From Neodiprion pinetum (taxonomy: Eukaryota > Arthropoda > Insecta > Hymenoptera > Diprionidae), in contig NC_060237.1 of NCBI RefSeq assembly GCF_021155775.2, positions 994,501 to 1,058,500 on the forward strand: a stretch of 64,000 nucleotides of DNA, given 5' to 3'. A program made the translations under genes and the position numbers. A model generated the notes under the pieces. That model made no database searches, was not told the origin of the DNA, and worked only from the letters and a program-made list of their open reading frames with translations. Below, piece after piece: positions 1-14,287 of the stretch (position 1 is its first letter; every line of letters starts with the position of its first letter).

Positions 1-2289
1 AGTTTTTATTTCAACGTTTCAACGATACGTTAACGTTGCTAACTTCAGCCTCGTTCTTTCTTCGCAACTACGGTTTCGAAAATAAAAGGACAAAAATAGA
101 ACAAACAACATTCAACCGGAGGAAATGAACGTTTCGTTGTATCTACAAAGCATAAGTTTCACGAGCAAAGTCGTTGCTCGCTTACGCGTGTCTCTGTAGG
201 CAAGAATCCTTTACTGCAGGCTGCTTTTCCTGTGGAGCATTCCATGGTCTCGAATCTCGCTTTTGCATGCGGGTAGCTTTTCTATTATTCCACTTGCCAC
301 TCTCACTGCAGGATCGTAGAGAAGGATAATTTTGTGAATAATAAAAACCGCGTAACGTGCCTACTCGAATTTGCCTCGGCGCTGATTGAACTTTCCATAT
401 TATCGTTGGCGTGTAACTGCTGCAGTTATTTTTCACCTACCGCACAGTCCGCTCTGAATGTTCTTTCGTTCCTTCAATATTTCAGCCTAGCCGGGGCATA
501 CTTGTAACCCCCAAGATTAGAAGGGAGGAGGAAAAGTTGCGAAGGAGAACCCGGGTCCTTGAATTTGGCGAGGATTCGCGTGTTACGAAATTCTCTCAAT
601 TTTCCACGAGGGAATCACATTGAAGCTAGTAACGTTATCGCAACGATTCATGCCGAGGAAAAACCTTCATTTCGCCATTTTGGAATCGTCTGAAATTCAG
701 TAAACCGTAATAAAACAAAATACACTCATATTTCGAAATCCTAGTTTCTCAAAAATCGTAAAATTAAGAAATTAGGAATTATCACAACATTACTAACCTA
801 TCAAATTATATGTTATTATTACTACGCAGCAGCGTCGGTTGTGCAATATTGTCGTTTTATAATAATTTCGTGCAATCCGTTCTCTTTGACGACGAGCCTG
901 CAATGCAGGGGAGCGGTGGCGTGACGTGCCTGCAAACACACGAGGGGACGTCGCGTTTCGCCATTTGGAAAATTGTGTGAGCTCGAGATCGACGTACCCA
1001 GTTGCCCTTTGCCGGGCATTATTCGACGCCGATTATTCGTCAGGCTCCTCCTGCGGCAGTGCCAAATTTAGCATCTGGCATTCCCGCGGTACGGATTATT
1101 TGGCACAGCGAGCTTTATCGACTATCGCATAAGCGTACAGAGACGCGTTATATATTATGTACACTTGTACGCGATATGCATGCATGAAATGTTAAACATT
1201 GATCGTGGTGTCGAATTTTTTCCCCTTCATTTTAAATTGGCAACCAGAAGGGTTTTAAATACGTTCAAATTTCGTCAAAATCCGAATTTCCAATCTGCTG
1301 TAAAACTTCTCTCTCTGCCACGATTTTCAAGCTTTTCTCTTGACTGTAAAAAATTTCGATTAAACTTTCCGGGTCAATTGACGAACGAAACAGGTCGTAA
1401 ATTATCTCGCAGCCTCGGTTCGTTCTTTCACACATTTATATTTACCCTACACAAAAAAGTTTCCTCAGCGTTATTCGATGATACGGAGTGTTGAAAGGTT
1501 TCATGTTTTTGCATTATTTCGTACCTACGTCATCGCGAGAGAATGTTTTCATCTTAATTACGTCAAGTAATTCGAAATCACAATTCGCTCGCCTTTTGGT
1601 ATCTCTTTCCTTTTTCTTCTTCTTATCTTTTCCCGCGAAGAATCCCTACACTTCGTCAAAATTTACATAGACGAGTTTTACCTGCATGATAAATCCGAGA
1701 CGCTAACCGAGTCGCGTGTTTCGCTAATCTAACTCGGCAACGATCTCTGGAAGCGAGATCCAACCGAGAGACGTCTTACTTTCCCGAACGATACCGTTGA
1801 TGCGCCGTACTTACGAGACAAAAGGTCCCAGGCAACGCGGTGAGAGATCTCGGGGAACGATGCAGGGCTGAGGCGGATGCTGATGCTGTCGGTGTCGGGG
1901 GAAGTTGGGAGATGAGTTGGGCCGGGACAGGATCTGTTTGGCCATTATCGCCGACCGTAATCAGGAGTAATTACCAGCCTGCGAATTAGACGCTGCAATA
2001 TTCCCTGCAGCTCAGTATTATCGTGCGCAACGCGTTGATTCTAAATAAGACAGCGAAATATTTCCGACAGGTAAAGAGTGTGGATTCGACGTATGGTTTC
2101 AAACGCCGGAGGACCCCGCGAAAATTGTCAATCGTTGTATTTTTCTTTTTTCCAGATTTCGTGAAATAAATTAAAAGATATTATACAGTCTTGGGTGCTC
2201 CTTAAAAAGATCACGTTTGACAACTTCGACTGGCTGACCTCCGCCGATCGGCTCGAAATAATTCAAAAATAATTCCCTCATTTTTTCAT

Positions 2290-2580
2290 ATTTTTAACAC
2301 AACTCTAACCCATGCTCGCAAGAGGGTGGATTTTCCCATTTAACCCCTTCCGGGGCACATTAAATTTACCGAACGGATTTCGATAAAATTTCGTACAGGG
2401 GGGTTCCTTGGGTCGCTGATTACGAATCTGAACTCGAAATTTCGTACAGAAAATAAGAGGTAAAATGAAGAAACCGACTTTTAAGATCCGTACGGAAGTT
2501 GTTATACCTACCCATGAGAAATTTATAAAAATTGCACCGACATTTTTTTGCCACGGATATAATAAAATTGTGCATATTCG
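2290..2580. repeat. Probable old dispersed repeat
   Basis: The block contains two identical 13-base copies of AAATTTCGTACAG at 2386-2398 and 2437-2449. Between them lies a stretch with GGTCGCTGATTACGAATCTG that resembles, from memory, high-copy sequence seen in arthropod genomes. No terminal inverted repeats or target-site duplications were found, so neither the ends nor the class can be set. The repeat assignment rests on the internal duplication and on recall, not on a database search. Confidence 0.3.
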
Positions 2581-4305
2581 GTTGCGTGGACACACGAGTG
2601 TATCATATTTACGAGCACGTACAATGCGCGCTTATGCATGGACCCGTGTATATTGTACGTTGTACATACGTAGAGTACCTACATCCTCGACTGCCGGTTA
2701 GCCCCTCTTGAATTTTCCCCAAGGGTGGAAATACAGACCGAAGTTACGGCGCCGACCCGGCCTTAGCTTTGTTTGATTAATTTATTTATTAATCGCGGCG
2801 ATTGCGGTACGCGTCCAAGCCTTATGTTACGAGTATTGTGTATACCAACGTAACGCAGGCATTGTTGGTTGACCGAAGCGCACGGTGACGACGTTTGCCT
2901 GGGAATCGTGCACTTCTTCGTATTCGTTATACTTTCGAATTCATTTTGGCTGAAAGCTCCTCTCGCAATCAGCCGCATTTAACTCGCTCTCGTCGCATGC
3001 GATTTTTTCATATCTGCGTGTACGATTTCGTTATGGAAGGTCGTGATCTTATCTTATTTTATTTTAACAAAATTATTGCAATTCGAACGACGATCTCAAT
3101 CCGTTCTACCGACTATTCACGGATCCAAGCTTTTCTGTCACACAAAAAATTATATCGTTCTACTATTCGTGTAGTTTAATTCTATTGTATAATATAATCG
3201 TTCGCTCTCACTTATCTGCAATGTTCCATTTTATTCACATGGACAGCTGTCTGGTCTCTGTATAAAATCACTCTGGGACACTTCTTTTTTCGTCCGTACG
3301 TCGGCGTCGTTGAGTAGCTGATTTTTCAAAATTGCATCAACGATATTACTTTGATCATCACAAGTAGCGATGTATTGAAATGGTGAGTTGAAAATGAAAT
3401 GAATTGAAAAAAAAAAAAAGAAATGGGTGTCAGTGAATATTTGAAAAAATGTTTTTCGAATAAAATATGCTGTCTTGATTTAAAATCTAACCGATCCGTT
3501 GAAATTCTTCATCACGCTAGAACAATCCGAAACGTAAACCTATATCTACTTGGAGTAAATACTGATTTCCAACAGATCGTAACTGCAACAGTTTTAAATT
3601 CATGCCACTTTGCGGCGGTTGTATCAAAAACATCGGAGGCGGAGCAATATCGGATATACCGTGCGATAAACTAGTTTGTCGCAAAACGAAACGAAGCCTT
3701 CCGCGTCGCGATAATCAAACAAGAAATACATAACAAAAACAGCAAAAATACAGATATCACGAAGCTGCTTTATCGCATGAGACAAACCATAACTCACTCG
3801 GGGCTTTAAAGCTGTCTCGTTACCGGAGCCGGGGGCAAGTTTTTTCCACATTTTCCTGTCGGCCGGCGGTCTCTTCGTTTCGGAACGACTCGGTATCAGA
3901 TTTACTTACGATCTTAGCGAGTGGAAGGATCGTCGACGAGAGGAGGGCCAGAGAGCTCGGGGCCATTCGGACTAATCAGCGAGGCGAAAGGAGAAAATAG
4001 GAGAGCGAAGAAGAAGCCGAGAAGTAGAGAAGCCAAGGAAGGAAGATAGGAAAGACGCTCTTTTCCACAGAAAAAGCAAGGCCTCGTCTCCCTGTCCGCT
4101 TGTTTAACCCATTTTCACTTTGGTTTTCTCCACTCATTCGCTCGCCGGAGAAACAATCCTCTAGTCGCGGTGCGAAAATGCACCGTTGTTTTCCTGCAGG
4201 AGCAACTGCAGCAGCGCCCTTCCGAATTAGTTGAACCCCCGAGCACTTGTCTCGATTCCGGAGACTCGTTTCGCGGCTTTCTCGCCCTTCGAAATGCGCC
4301 CCTCG

Positions 4306-4323
4306 CCCCCCCCCCCCCCCCCC
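4306..4323. repeat. C18 homopolymer
   Basis: This is an uninterrupted run of 18 cytosines on the + strand inside a GC-rich patch (about 4150-4440). It creates spurious proline-rich frames on the + strand and glycine-rich frames on the - strand, which I do not accept as genes. Confidence 0.9.
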
Positions 4324-7300
4324 TCCCTCGGCACTCGGCCGGGGTTGGATTCGGAACAAAAGCAAACCCTGTTTTGCTTTTCCACCTATCCGGCTGCCTA
4401 CGCTTGTCATTATACGGTTTGAGCCCAGCCACGAGCCTCCGGCTTAACTCCATGGACTAGTTTTCTCCACATTTCGTCGGAACTTGTGCGGAAATTTTTC
4501 GCATGTTTCCTCATCGGGGTAAAATTTGCCGGACGATTTTAGCGCGACGTGGTTTCTCGCAGCTTTTTATAACACGAGTTAATTCTCGTATAAGCCCCGA
4601 CCCAGAAAATGTTGTTCACTCTGTTAGGCGGAATTTCACCGCATGTCGACGCGGAAATCTCTGTTACAGGTATAATCGACGTTTGATAACCTCGTTAAAA
4701 AAAAGGAAAATAAAACATTCAAAGGAAAAAAAATTGTCAACGCTATCCCGCATATCGACACATCTGTACGTGTAACATGTACATTTAACACACACAAGTT
4801 AATTGACAGTATTGTTCGAACGATAGTAGGTACGATTTATTTGTCTAATGGATTCACGCATGTACACCAGATTCGTAAATAAGATAGTTTAAAAAAAAAA
4901 AACAGCAAAATGTACACATCGAGTGATTTATGATGTATTAGAAGGAATATCGTAAATCTAAATTGTCTTTTATTGTTCATCGTGATTTCGTGCCGTAGAA
5001 ATTTCTATGTAATTACTAATATCAGAGATGAGATTTATAAGCGATCAAAAACAAAAGAAAAGAGTACAATACGAAAGGATTGTTTTTTTTTTTATCGTTT
5101 ATTTCTGCCGACGATGGTTACGTGGAAGAAAGTGAAAGATAATAAATATATAAATGAATTTCATTCGGATAATTCTACGGTCGCCGTTAATCTTCCGGTA
5201 AAACGACGTTGAGGGAAGACTATAATTATCATCAAAGGTCTTGTCGGTGTAGTTGCAAACCTTTAACACCTAAGGGTTGAGGCTTATACGTCTATGTACG
5301 TATCTCTATCCTGTATCCTGCACGCTGAGAACACGCCGCGGCGATACAAAAGCAGACGTGTAAATCAATAACCATGCCCCATCCTGACCTAGCTTCATTT
5401 CCCCAAAAAAGACTCAGGTACCCGCAACCCTCGCAATTCGCACCTTTTTTACACCTCGGTTCCGTTCGCCCGACTTCGTCTGTACATCAAGTTCAACCGC
5501 GCTGCTTTTGCCGATTCAAATTTTGCCCCAATTCCGCGCGTACGGTTATAATTATCGCGAATGATTAATCATCCGTTACCTGAGTGCGAATTGAAACGCC
5601 TCGATGAAATTATTTAGCCCGTTCCGAGAGAAACACTCATTCCCTGAAATACGTGATTTTCCGATTCTTCAACCCAAGCAATTATTATTCTTTTATTTGA
5701 TTCGGCGAAATTTTTCGGATGCATTTAATTATTGTAGAGATAAATTCCTTTATCCGAAGGAGAGACTTACTAAGATAAGTGTGTCACTTATTGACCCTGT
5801 CCCAATGATTGACCTTTTCTGGTTGCATCTGTTTGATTCTCAGTTTAACTCTCCAGCAATTTATTTTAGTCAATGAGAAATTCACAGATTGTGCCGTAAG
5901 TTTACAATTTTGTACAATAAAGGGGTTAATAATTGGATCCAAGCGTGTCGATAACTGGTACACTTAGCTTAATCTCATTAAATCGTTTCGTTATGTTCCT
6001 GCAATATCGTATAAAGCAAAGAATCTTATAAAATTAACTCTGATTCATCGGAGAGAAATTATGAATCGCTTTTTATTAGAATTGGTAATTAGATGCGTTC
6101 CCTCGCATTGAGTTGAAGTCGCATAAAGTTTTCTCGAATCAAATAAAACTTCGTTATTTCGTAGAATCAAAAAATATCAGGGTTGTTTAACACTTGTTTT
6201 TTCTTTTTCTTCGTTGTTTGTATTCAATTCAAAATCACATACAGCGCAAATTCATGTTTTTCATGTTCGTCACGTACAGAGCCCGGATACGTATGTATTC
6301 AAAATGACAAACATTTATGTATATAATATATAGACTTAAAAAATTAAAATATGGAGAAAATAGAAACTGCATTGCCTGGTTATTTCCAAACGTCATACCT
6401 ACTTTACGTAAAAAACCAAATAAGGAATGAAAATGATTTAAATAAAAAATACGTATTCACATGTCAATCCAAGCCCTGGTCGTACATCTTCCAGTTACGA
6501 ACCTTGAGTCGTGTTCGACGGTGAAATTATGTCGTCTCTCAACTTCTAAACGCCCTGCACTTTTAACCCGACATTATACGGACAGGCATGGCAGGTATGA
6601 AAACACTGCACCTTGGTGACGTATTGTAATAATCGACACGTGGTGACCGTCGGTCTCGGTACGTTCAGGCATAACATGTGCATGCATAGTATCGATTAGC
6701 TGATATCAATTTTCTCTCCCCGATCTCAAGGCCTGCCGCTACAGTGTGTAACAGTGAAGGGTATCGATTATTACGATACCACGGTTATAGTCGCGTTGAC
6801 ACGACCAGCTGCAATTTATAGAGCGTGTCGTTGACAGAGATTTTTTTTTTTCCTCACCAAAAGAAAGAATCTTGCGATCCGAATAAGCACGGGAGAGAAC
6901 TTTGCAACGAATATTTAAACTCGTTTCCTGCAGGGGTCCAAGAAATGTTTTTAAAGACAAATCACTGTATTTAAATTTTGATTTGTCCTTGGGATTTTGA
7001 TATGGGAATTTACGGAGACTGGTTTTTGAGGGTGAGTTGGCCTCTTTTTTTTCCCATTTTTTCAGCGTTTCCTTTTTCATCGGCGACGCCGATTGCGAGT
7101 TCGCGAAAGATAAAGAAAGACAAGGTCACCAGCCGTAGCTTGTGGATTTTCAGTCGGTTAATTGGTTTGAAAAATTGGAGAAACCCGTCACATACGTACA
7201 GACCTCGTTTATTATTCACGAAACGATTGACGATGCTCTTTGCACAGTCCGATCACTTAAACACGATTAGGGCGAAAGCTTTTAGTTAGATACCGCGAAA

Positions 7301-9191
7301 TGTCCGGAGGCTTTTGTTTGGAATGGAAAAAGTGAGGAAAATTTTATTGTCCGTCAATATTTAAATCCAAATTAATTGGAGGTCACATCAGAACTAAATC
7401 CAAGAACGAGGCGTTGTAGGGTCGAAAAAAATACGTTCATCTTTATTTTCCTCCATTTCACCTTTTTTTGTCAATCGATCTTGAAATTTCTACTTTCTGC
7501 GCGTCTTCGTCGAATCTACTTGTCGACAGACTTCTGACGGACAGTTTACAAGTTTGTCGGTAGTTTGCAAGCATATTCGTTGCTTTGTAAACGCATGCGT
7601 AATACTTGAGCGTAGAATTTCGTCACAAACATCCCTCCTCCCCCCTGAAAAAAGGTCTGAATATCACGGGTCTTCCCTACTGAAAATGACCATGCCTTTA
7701 ATCACACAACGTTATTACCGAAATCAACGTGTAATTTATTACACGATATATCTTGTAAATTCGAGAAATATATTGTATAAAAGATCTCGCACTAAGATAC
7801 AAAAGCACGAATCGTCAAATGACGTGTTGATTTCTGTCATAGCATCTTATGATTTATCACGCGAACATTTTTGGCCGAGTTAAGCTTCGGAGGCAGGAAA
7901 ATAATTTACACGGGCAATTAAGCGACGGACGCTGCTCCCTCTCTGGGGTGCGTTTAAGCCGTCGAAGCCGGGGTGCGGCAAGAAATTTCCAAGTGTCCGT
8001 GTAGAGACAGGGTCACCGATCACTCGTCCGTGTATGCTCTGAGCGATCAGGAGCGATCGAGAGTAATCGGAGGGCAATTAACAGCCGCACTGTAAGCTCG
8101 AAGAAACGTATTATTACGACGAGAAAATCGGCCCAATATTTTTTATACCCTCACGAAAAAATTCCACGCGTGTTTTCCGTACACAACAAAGTACCCGTTT
8201 CTGTAAGGGTCGAGTTGGTCCGCGATTACGCACACGCGGAGTAATGAAAATACCGCTTTTAAGTACTAGGAGTGTTGAAAGTGGTCTTTTCTGTACTTCG
8301 CGCATGCGCAATCGCGGACAGATCTGACATTACGCGACTCTAGTCTCAATTTCGTGCTTCGTGGAAAAACGCGTGACATGCTCTTGTTATATAAAGGATC
8401 GAGTACAAAAAGGAGGCAACGTCTTTTTCTACTTCGGCTGACCTGCGACTCGTATTGCAAACTTGCAGTTGCCTCCTTGTTGCACAATGTACTATTTCTG
8501 GTCGTATCTATTCCAATTCTTTTTCGTCGGTTCTGGAGTTTGTTTATAGGTCACTTTTGTATACAGATGTATAATAAAGTGTAACCGTGAAATTATTTTA
8601 TCGACCCCGAACGAACGTCGCTGGCTGATTACAATCGTGAATATTCAACGGCAAATGTATACCCTGGCTGCCAACTTTCGTTCAGAGCACAGTTCAACGG
8701 TGTCATTATTATACCCGTTATACCTTGTCTCATACATGTGATATCTACACATGTGCCGCGCATGTTCGTACAACGAAGCCTCGGCCTAACGCCACGTGTC
8801 ACCGTCTACTTTTCGACCTATTCGGAGCTTTATTTTTCACCGTAATACGGTAAGAAGAGAAAAATGCACAGTTTGCAAAATCACAAGTTGCTAGAAGATG
8901 AAATATCGTTTAAAAAAATCTCGAGCACTGTTATTTGCGCCGATGACGGTGAAGACGAACTAAACACATCCACGCTATGCGGTAGAAACGGTTCTGATCA
9001 AATTCGAATAACATAACTTGCGAGATATCGATAATTTGAAAAAAAAACGCTTCACAATATTAGAATGTTTAAAATGGCTCCACCTCGATTATGAACAAAA
9101 AATTGTTTGAAAAATTTTGGGATTGAAATTCAAGAACGTAACCACGAGCCCGATTCGATAAACAAGTTTTAAAGATTTTGTAAAAATTTCA

Positions 9192-9236
9192 AATCGGTCG
9201 GAGCAGAATTGACGGAGGAATCTGCTCCGTCGGATT
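9192..9236 (+). other. Compact imperfect hairpin
   Basis: Bases 9192-9207 pair with 9221-9236 at 14 of 16 positions around a 13-base loop. A few more A-T and C-G pairs form outside with one bulged base. The stem is shorter than a typical animal pre-miRNA. The surrounding AT-rich DNA has a repeat-like look, so this may equally be a transposon remnant. No function is claimed. Confidence 0.35.
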
Positions 9237-12200
9237 GAAAACGTGGTCGTTGGCTACTTATGCGTGCCATGTCGCCACTTTGTCATTAATTACAATGAAA
9301 AAATTCTAAAAGGTTCTTAAAACTCTAAATAATAAAGCCCTAAACTCAAATTGCTCAAAGTGTTTCCATTTACTTTAAAAAAATCTTGTAAAAAATTTGT
9401 CGAAACGTGTTTCTTCTTTTTCTTCTCGCAGCTTCGATTTCGACCCTGGATCATATTCCTCCTCAAGCCGATGAGAAATACGGTTGCAGTTATAAAAATT
9501 CACCTCGCGCGGTGGGGTTGATTCTCAACATCGTAAAGCATAAGCCCCGTCGGTGGCTGGCTTTACGGGTTGGGCTTATCTTTCGGTTAGTCCAATATTA
9601 GGACTGCACCACCCCGACTGGATCAGGAGTCTAAGGGTTGGGAGGGCGAGGGTCAGACGCGCGAGAAACAATTCTTCGTACCGACTCCTTTCTGGATCAG
9701 CCGTTGGGCTCGGCTCGGTGACGACTCGGCGTTATCGACATCGGAATCAAGGCCTTGGGCTCGTTTCCGACGAAACTCGACGGATCACTGTAACGAGCAT
9801 GTGGCTCAACTTTTCATTTTTTACCTCGATTTTGAATTCTCGAAAATTCTCATAAATCCGTATATTTATTACGTCTGTAATTGAGTACGGCTGACATAAA
9901 ATGCTCGATAGTCGATGCTGATATTTTTATTGATTGCTACAATCAATGCTCACCGGTTTCTCGTGGTAACGGATTTTTTTCGAAATCATTTCTTCCCGCG
10001 ACGGAATACATGTCGAAATTTTCGTAAAAACGTGTGTACTTCGGACAGCAAACTTCACAACCCTTGCGCGAGGGTTGAAGGGTTGAGACAAAGAAAGAAC
10101 CGTGCCTTGAAGGGGACCGTCAGTTATTTACTCGGAACTAATCATCTGTCCGAGTCAATATTTGAGAAATTTGAAAATAAAAACCACCCCTAAGCACGTA
10201 CGGTACGTCTGCGCGTCTGTCTCTAAGTCACGTCGGTGTAATTCCGATGAACTAGACCCTCGAGGCTCGGCCCGTGGCTCGTATCGATTCATGCCTAGGT
10301 AAATTCAACCCCTTTATTTTCCGTCCTTCGACCTGCGCGACTCCCAGCGTTCGCCCATTAGACGTCGAGTATAATAAGCATAACGTGTAAGACTCGGCCG
10401 ACCCGAAGACGGTGTTTACACGCCGATATCTGACCACCCAGTCGAGTGACACACCGTCGCCGATCCGAGGAACTTGGTCGCGATGTCCACTAAGCTATAA
10501 ATATTCTAGTCTAAAAAAATAATCTAGCACGACTCGATTGAAGCGGTAAAAATTAATCGAATAATCCATTATTTCGTATTTTTTTTGTAACGGTGCATTT
10601 GAAACCAAAATTTCGTGAATTTTTATTCAAAATATTTTTCAGTTTCGGGTGAAAATATTTATTTGTCTTCCACTTATCACATTAAATAGGTAACTTAATA
10701 AGTAAGACAATGATAACAATTGATACTTTAGTCACATAAATTGATATTTTATCGAGTCGCTTATGGGAGTAAAGAACGAAAAATGATTGTGAGAAAAAAT
10801 AACCGAGTTTGAAAAATAATCGATTATACCGGATTAATTGGAAAAAAATAATCGATTTATTAATCGAGGCACGGAACCGAGCTCGACTTTCGAATTCCAC
10901 CGATTATTTTCCCCGTTTTCGGTAATCTCTCCAATTTGTCGTACTTAAAACTACGGATGTTCGCGTGAAAATAGAGACAGGGAAGCAGAGCGAGAGAGAG
11001 AGTGAAAAAAACGCAACTACCGGAAAAGGTGGGTTTTCTTTTTCGGCTTGGGAATTGCCGGAATTTCGGTTCTTTCATTTAATAATTCTTTGACCCTCTA
11101 TTTTACTTATGCACTCCGGAATTTGCGGTAATTACGTGCTACGGGTATAAATTGAACCCGAGAACGTGTGTAAGGTACAATAAGGGGTTAGCAATTTAGT
11201 CGAAAGCTGGGGAAAGCACAGGAGCGTATAACTGCGTGGATAAATATTTGCTCTAAAATCGCGGTGAAGTGGATTTTTGAGGTTTAATTTCATTTTGTTC
11301 GGTTCCTTTTCTCCCATTTCTCCCCTTCATTTTTCTTACTCCGATACGTTTTTTCCCCTTTTTCAATCCGAAACTGGCACTACGGCTCTGCCTTGGTCCT
11401 CGTATCGTATCTTACACACAGATGCATTGCGTCGATCCAACTTTTGCAGGACGTCTTTTCAGGCATATAAGTTAAGATTCGGTGAACCGTGCAAAAGGTA
11501 TCGTCGAGTATCGACGCGAAGAGAAAAATATCTTAGCCTATCATAGCATTCATCTTTACTCTGTTTCCATCTCGTCCCGCGAACCGCGAAGCTCTCTCTC
11601 CTCTCCTCGCTCGCTGCTGTCGGCATCGCAAATGCGAAAACAAAAGTGGACGGATATGCTGCAAATACGGGATTCCTTTTACCTTCGTCCTTCGTAGTCA
11701 CTGTGTATCTGCTGCCTACTCGCTTCAACAGAGATATTGCTCGCAGAAAAGAGAAAAAAAAACAAAAAAACTCTGCTTCGCGGGCATCCTTAAATTCGTG
11801 CCAGAGTCTAATTTTTTACGACGATTTTACTCTGTGTACGTTTGTTTGTTTGTTTGGTGCTGTCCAATTATTTATTTCTTACTTTTGGAATACAAGTTTC
11901 TTCTAGTTTGGGGGAAAAATAGTCTGTAAGTATAAAACACAACAGCGAGACCTTTAATTTATCCTTATCATTTGTAATTTATTGTTTGTTTCCGGGTCAA
12001 AGTTATTGCGTCACAATTACACAAAATTACACGGTTGTCACAGTACGTAGAGAAGGAAATAAATCATCATATAAAACGTGGATAGATCGATCCTATACCT
12101 CGAGCTATTAGGACCGCAGTTATCTGAGTAATTAGTGCGAGGAAACGATTATACGCAATTAAACTAATTAAACAAATTGAACAATCGCTGTACATATGAT

Positions 12201-12582
12201 ACATACAGGTGTGTGTATGCACGTAATACGCAATATTATGATAATCGCTTCGTCTTCGTAAGAAATTTGTTTCGATATGTACCCTGTGTATATATGCGCA
12301 CAGTCTGCGGTACGAATTCACAATTTCTCCGAGCGTTTCTAATTAGTGAGATATGACAAAATGTCAACGGCTTACCGCATCGCGTCGCATCGCGTCCCGT
12401 TTACATGGTACCACAATATCAACCCTCAGAAACTGGACGTTGTTGAATAATTAAAACAGAAAAGAATAATCACAAATAGTACAGTCTTTTATTTAGCTAG
12501 TCCTACGCACAGGTTCTTGTAACTCACTGTAGGTTTCTTACATTTGTACTTTCTTGTAAGTACGTTTGTAACTTATCGCTGG

Positions 12583-12607
12583 TAAATAAATAAATAAATA
12601 AATAAAT
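12583..12607. repeat. (TAAA)n microsatellite
   Basis: A short tetranucleotide tract of about six units in AT-rich non-coding DNA. Confidence 0.85.
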
Positions 12608-13959
12608 TGCCTTACATCGCCGTGGATGTATGGGTATCTACGTATTATGTCTTGCATGGCTGGTAAATTTGTTCTGTAACACTGTCGTAAATTAGCCATA
12701 GTGGTTCAATTTATCGATCGGCGTTCGGCCATCGCAAATAATGCCTGTATTAAAACGAACGACGACGAGGATCCTCGTTGTTGTTGTTTTTTCTTTCCTT
12801 ATTGTGGTGTTTTACTTATTTTCTCCATCAACTCGGCATGATTGGATCGATTATTTTTTTACTACACTTTTTATTTTTCGCGCGAACCGAACGTTTTCTT
12901 ACCCCAAAAGTCCATCAGGGTACGGATAGCGATCGTGATCGTATCAAATTATTCATGCGAACAAATCGACGAGTAAAGACAGGTTCGTGAATTGAACTCG
13001 CAGACACCAATATCACAAGCCAGATTTTCCTTCTTTTCTTTTTCTTATGAATACTCGTCATGATTTATTATTCCGGAATGCTGTATGGACAAACTGTACC
13101 TATACATGTGGATATTATATTCGATCAATTTTGTTCTGCCTCATTATCAGAGATATGTTTTCCATTGCCGATATTTCGATGGGATTTTTGCGTGCTTAAA
13201 GTCCCGATTATACCGTCTGCAACGAGTTATCCATGTTTTAATTATACGGAACATCGCGAAAAAAAAGACAAATATAAAAATAAAATTGTGTAGTATATGC
13301 ATATAATGAATCACTAACGACTACAACTCGCAGTTGTTGCAATTAAAAGTGTTTTATTCTTATTTCTGGATCTCGCTTGTTTCCGAAAATTAATTACAAC
13401 TAGTTCCCAACCCGCCACCCTCCGTTATGTAGTTTAGTGAACGGCTTAAAATTCTCCAATTTTAAATTTCATTCTAGTATTATACAACCTAATCAGATGA
13501 GCGAAATTTTGCATTGTAAATTTCGATCACAAGCAGAAATATCGCTTGCATAAACAAAGCATGCCAATAATGAAAAAATCATCATTTTATTACAACGAAC
13601 TGAGAAATCTTTCTTGTAAAATTAAACAAGCAATTTCTTTATCAAATGTGTTCACTCTTTTCGCCGATGAAACTATTTCTTCTTCTCTTCGATACACCTC
13701 CGAACACGCTTCGGCTTTCCATTTTCTGTTTCTCTGTTAAATTAAATGGAAGTAGGAAATCACTTTTGCGTAGGATTCTTGTAATCAATAACACGATACC
13801 AGATTTCGAATTGAACGGGAGTTTCACTCCAAACGAAACCAGAGACTGGAGTTTTGAGTATTTTCCCCGGTTTCAGCGAGTGAGAATCTTTCAGAAACAG
13901 GATAAAACCCCGTGCAGTTTTTCGCTTGCATCCCTGTAAAGTAAACTTGTTTGTTCCAG

Positions 13960-14193
13960 GCCGCCGGGCGGGTGTTCCGTGTCTCGTGACGAAATCGGCG
14001 ACCCGGCGTTGCGCGGGGCATGGTCCTAGGTGTGGGGGCAGGGCGATGACGCTTTACCGCCACCCACCGTCGCCTCCACGCGTTTTCCGCACCCCGGCCC
14101 CGGTCCCGGTCCCCGTTCCTCGTCTAGACCCCCCGGACTCCTCGACCTCGGACCCGCCGCCGCCCTCTTCGACCCTCCGAGGACGCTGCGGCC
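13960..14193 (+). other. Probable 5' leader of the first KCNQ exon
   Basis: A plausible 3' splice site (pyrimidine-rich run ending TTGTTCCAG) lies immediately before 13960. From there a GC-rich island runs to the donor at 14288. The frame of the accepted start codon (14194) is closed upstream by TAG at 14125-14127, so the coding part cannot extend further back within this exon. The leader, if transcribed in full, contains a ten-codon upstream ORF at 14020-14049. It also contains a second upstream ATG at 14046 whose frame overlaps the main start. Transcription could instead begin inside the island, which would remove these. Confidence 0.4.
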
Positions 14194-14287
14194 ATGAGGA
14201 ACCACTCGAGGCACCACGAACATCTTCATGGCCAAGCCATGCCCTTGGACGAGGTCCAAGGACTCCTGCCTCCGGCTTCCAGGACAG
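14194..14287 (+). CDS. KCNQ1: KCNQ1-type K+ channel, first coding exon
   Basis: This exon encodes the first 31 residues, beginning MRNHSRHHEHLHGQAMPLDE, and ends in phase 1 at ACA-G before the donor GTCTGT at 14288. The ATG has a favourable context (GGCC before it). It is the first Met in its frame after an in-frame stop at 14125. The frame was chosen because only it joins cleanly: the last G plus GT of the next exon restores a Gly codon and opens the 70-codon frame at 17056. The overlapping frame from 14046 hits a stop at once after the same splice. The residues are a His/Arg-rich cytoplasmic N-terminus with no signal peptide, as expected for a KCNQ subunit. The sequence itself is not conserved, so the assignment rests on splice phase, GC-rich composition and linkage to the diagnostic exon at 22579. 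The donor is a weaker match than the other donors in this gene. Confidence 0.65.

Larger units (their letters stand above)
1..13959. other. Upstream non-coding region, no recognised gene
   Basis: I see no open frame here that I recognise or that has good splice context. The open frames are short, AT-rich and overlap on both strands. The region holds a probable old repeat near 2290-2580, a C18 run at 4306-4323, a compact hairpin at 9192-9236, a cluster of TAATCGATTA-like words around 10540-10870 and a TAAA tract at 12583-12607. GC-richer unassigned patches occur around 1740-2030, 7900-8100, 9550-9790 and 10240-10450. If the gene beginning at 13960 has untranslated 5' exons or a distal promoter, they would lie here, but I cannot place them. 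Confidence 0.6.
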
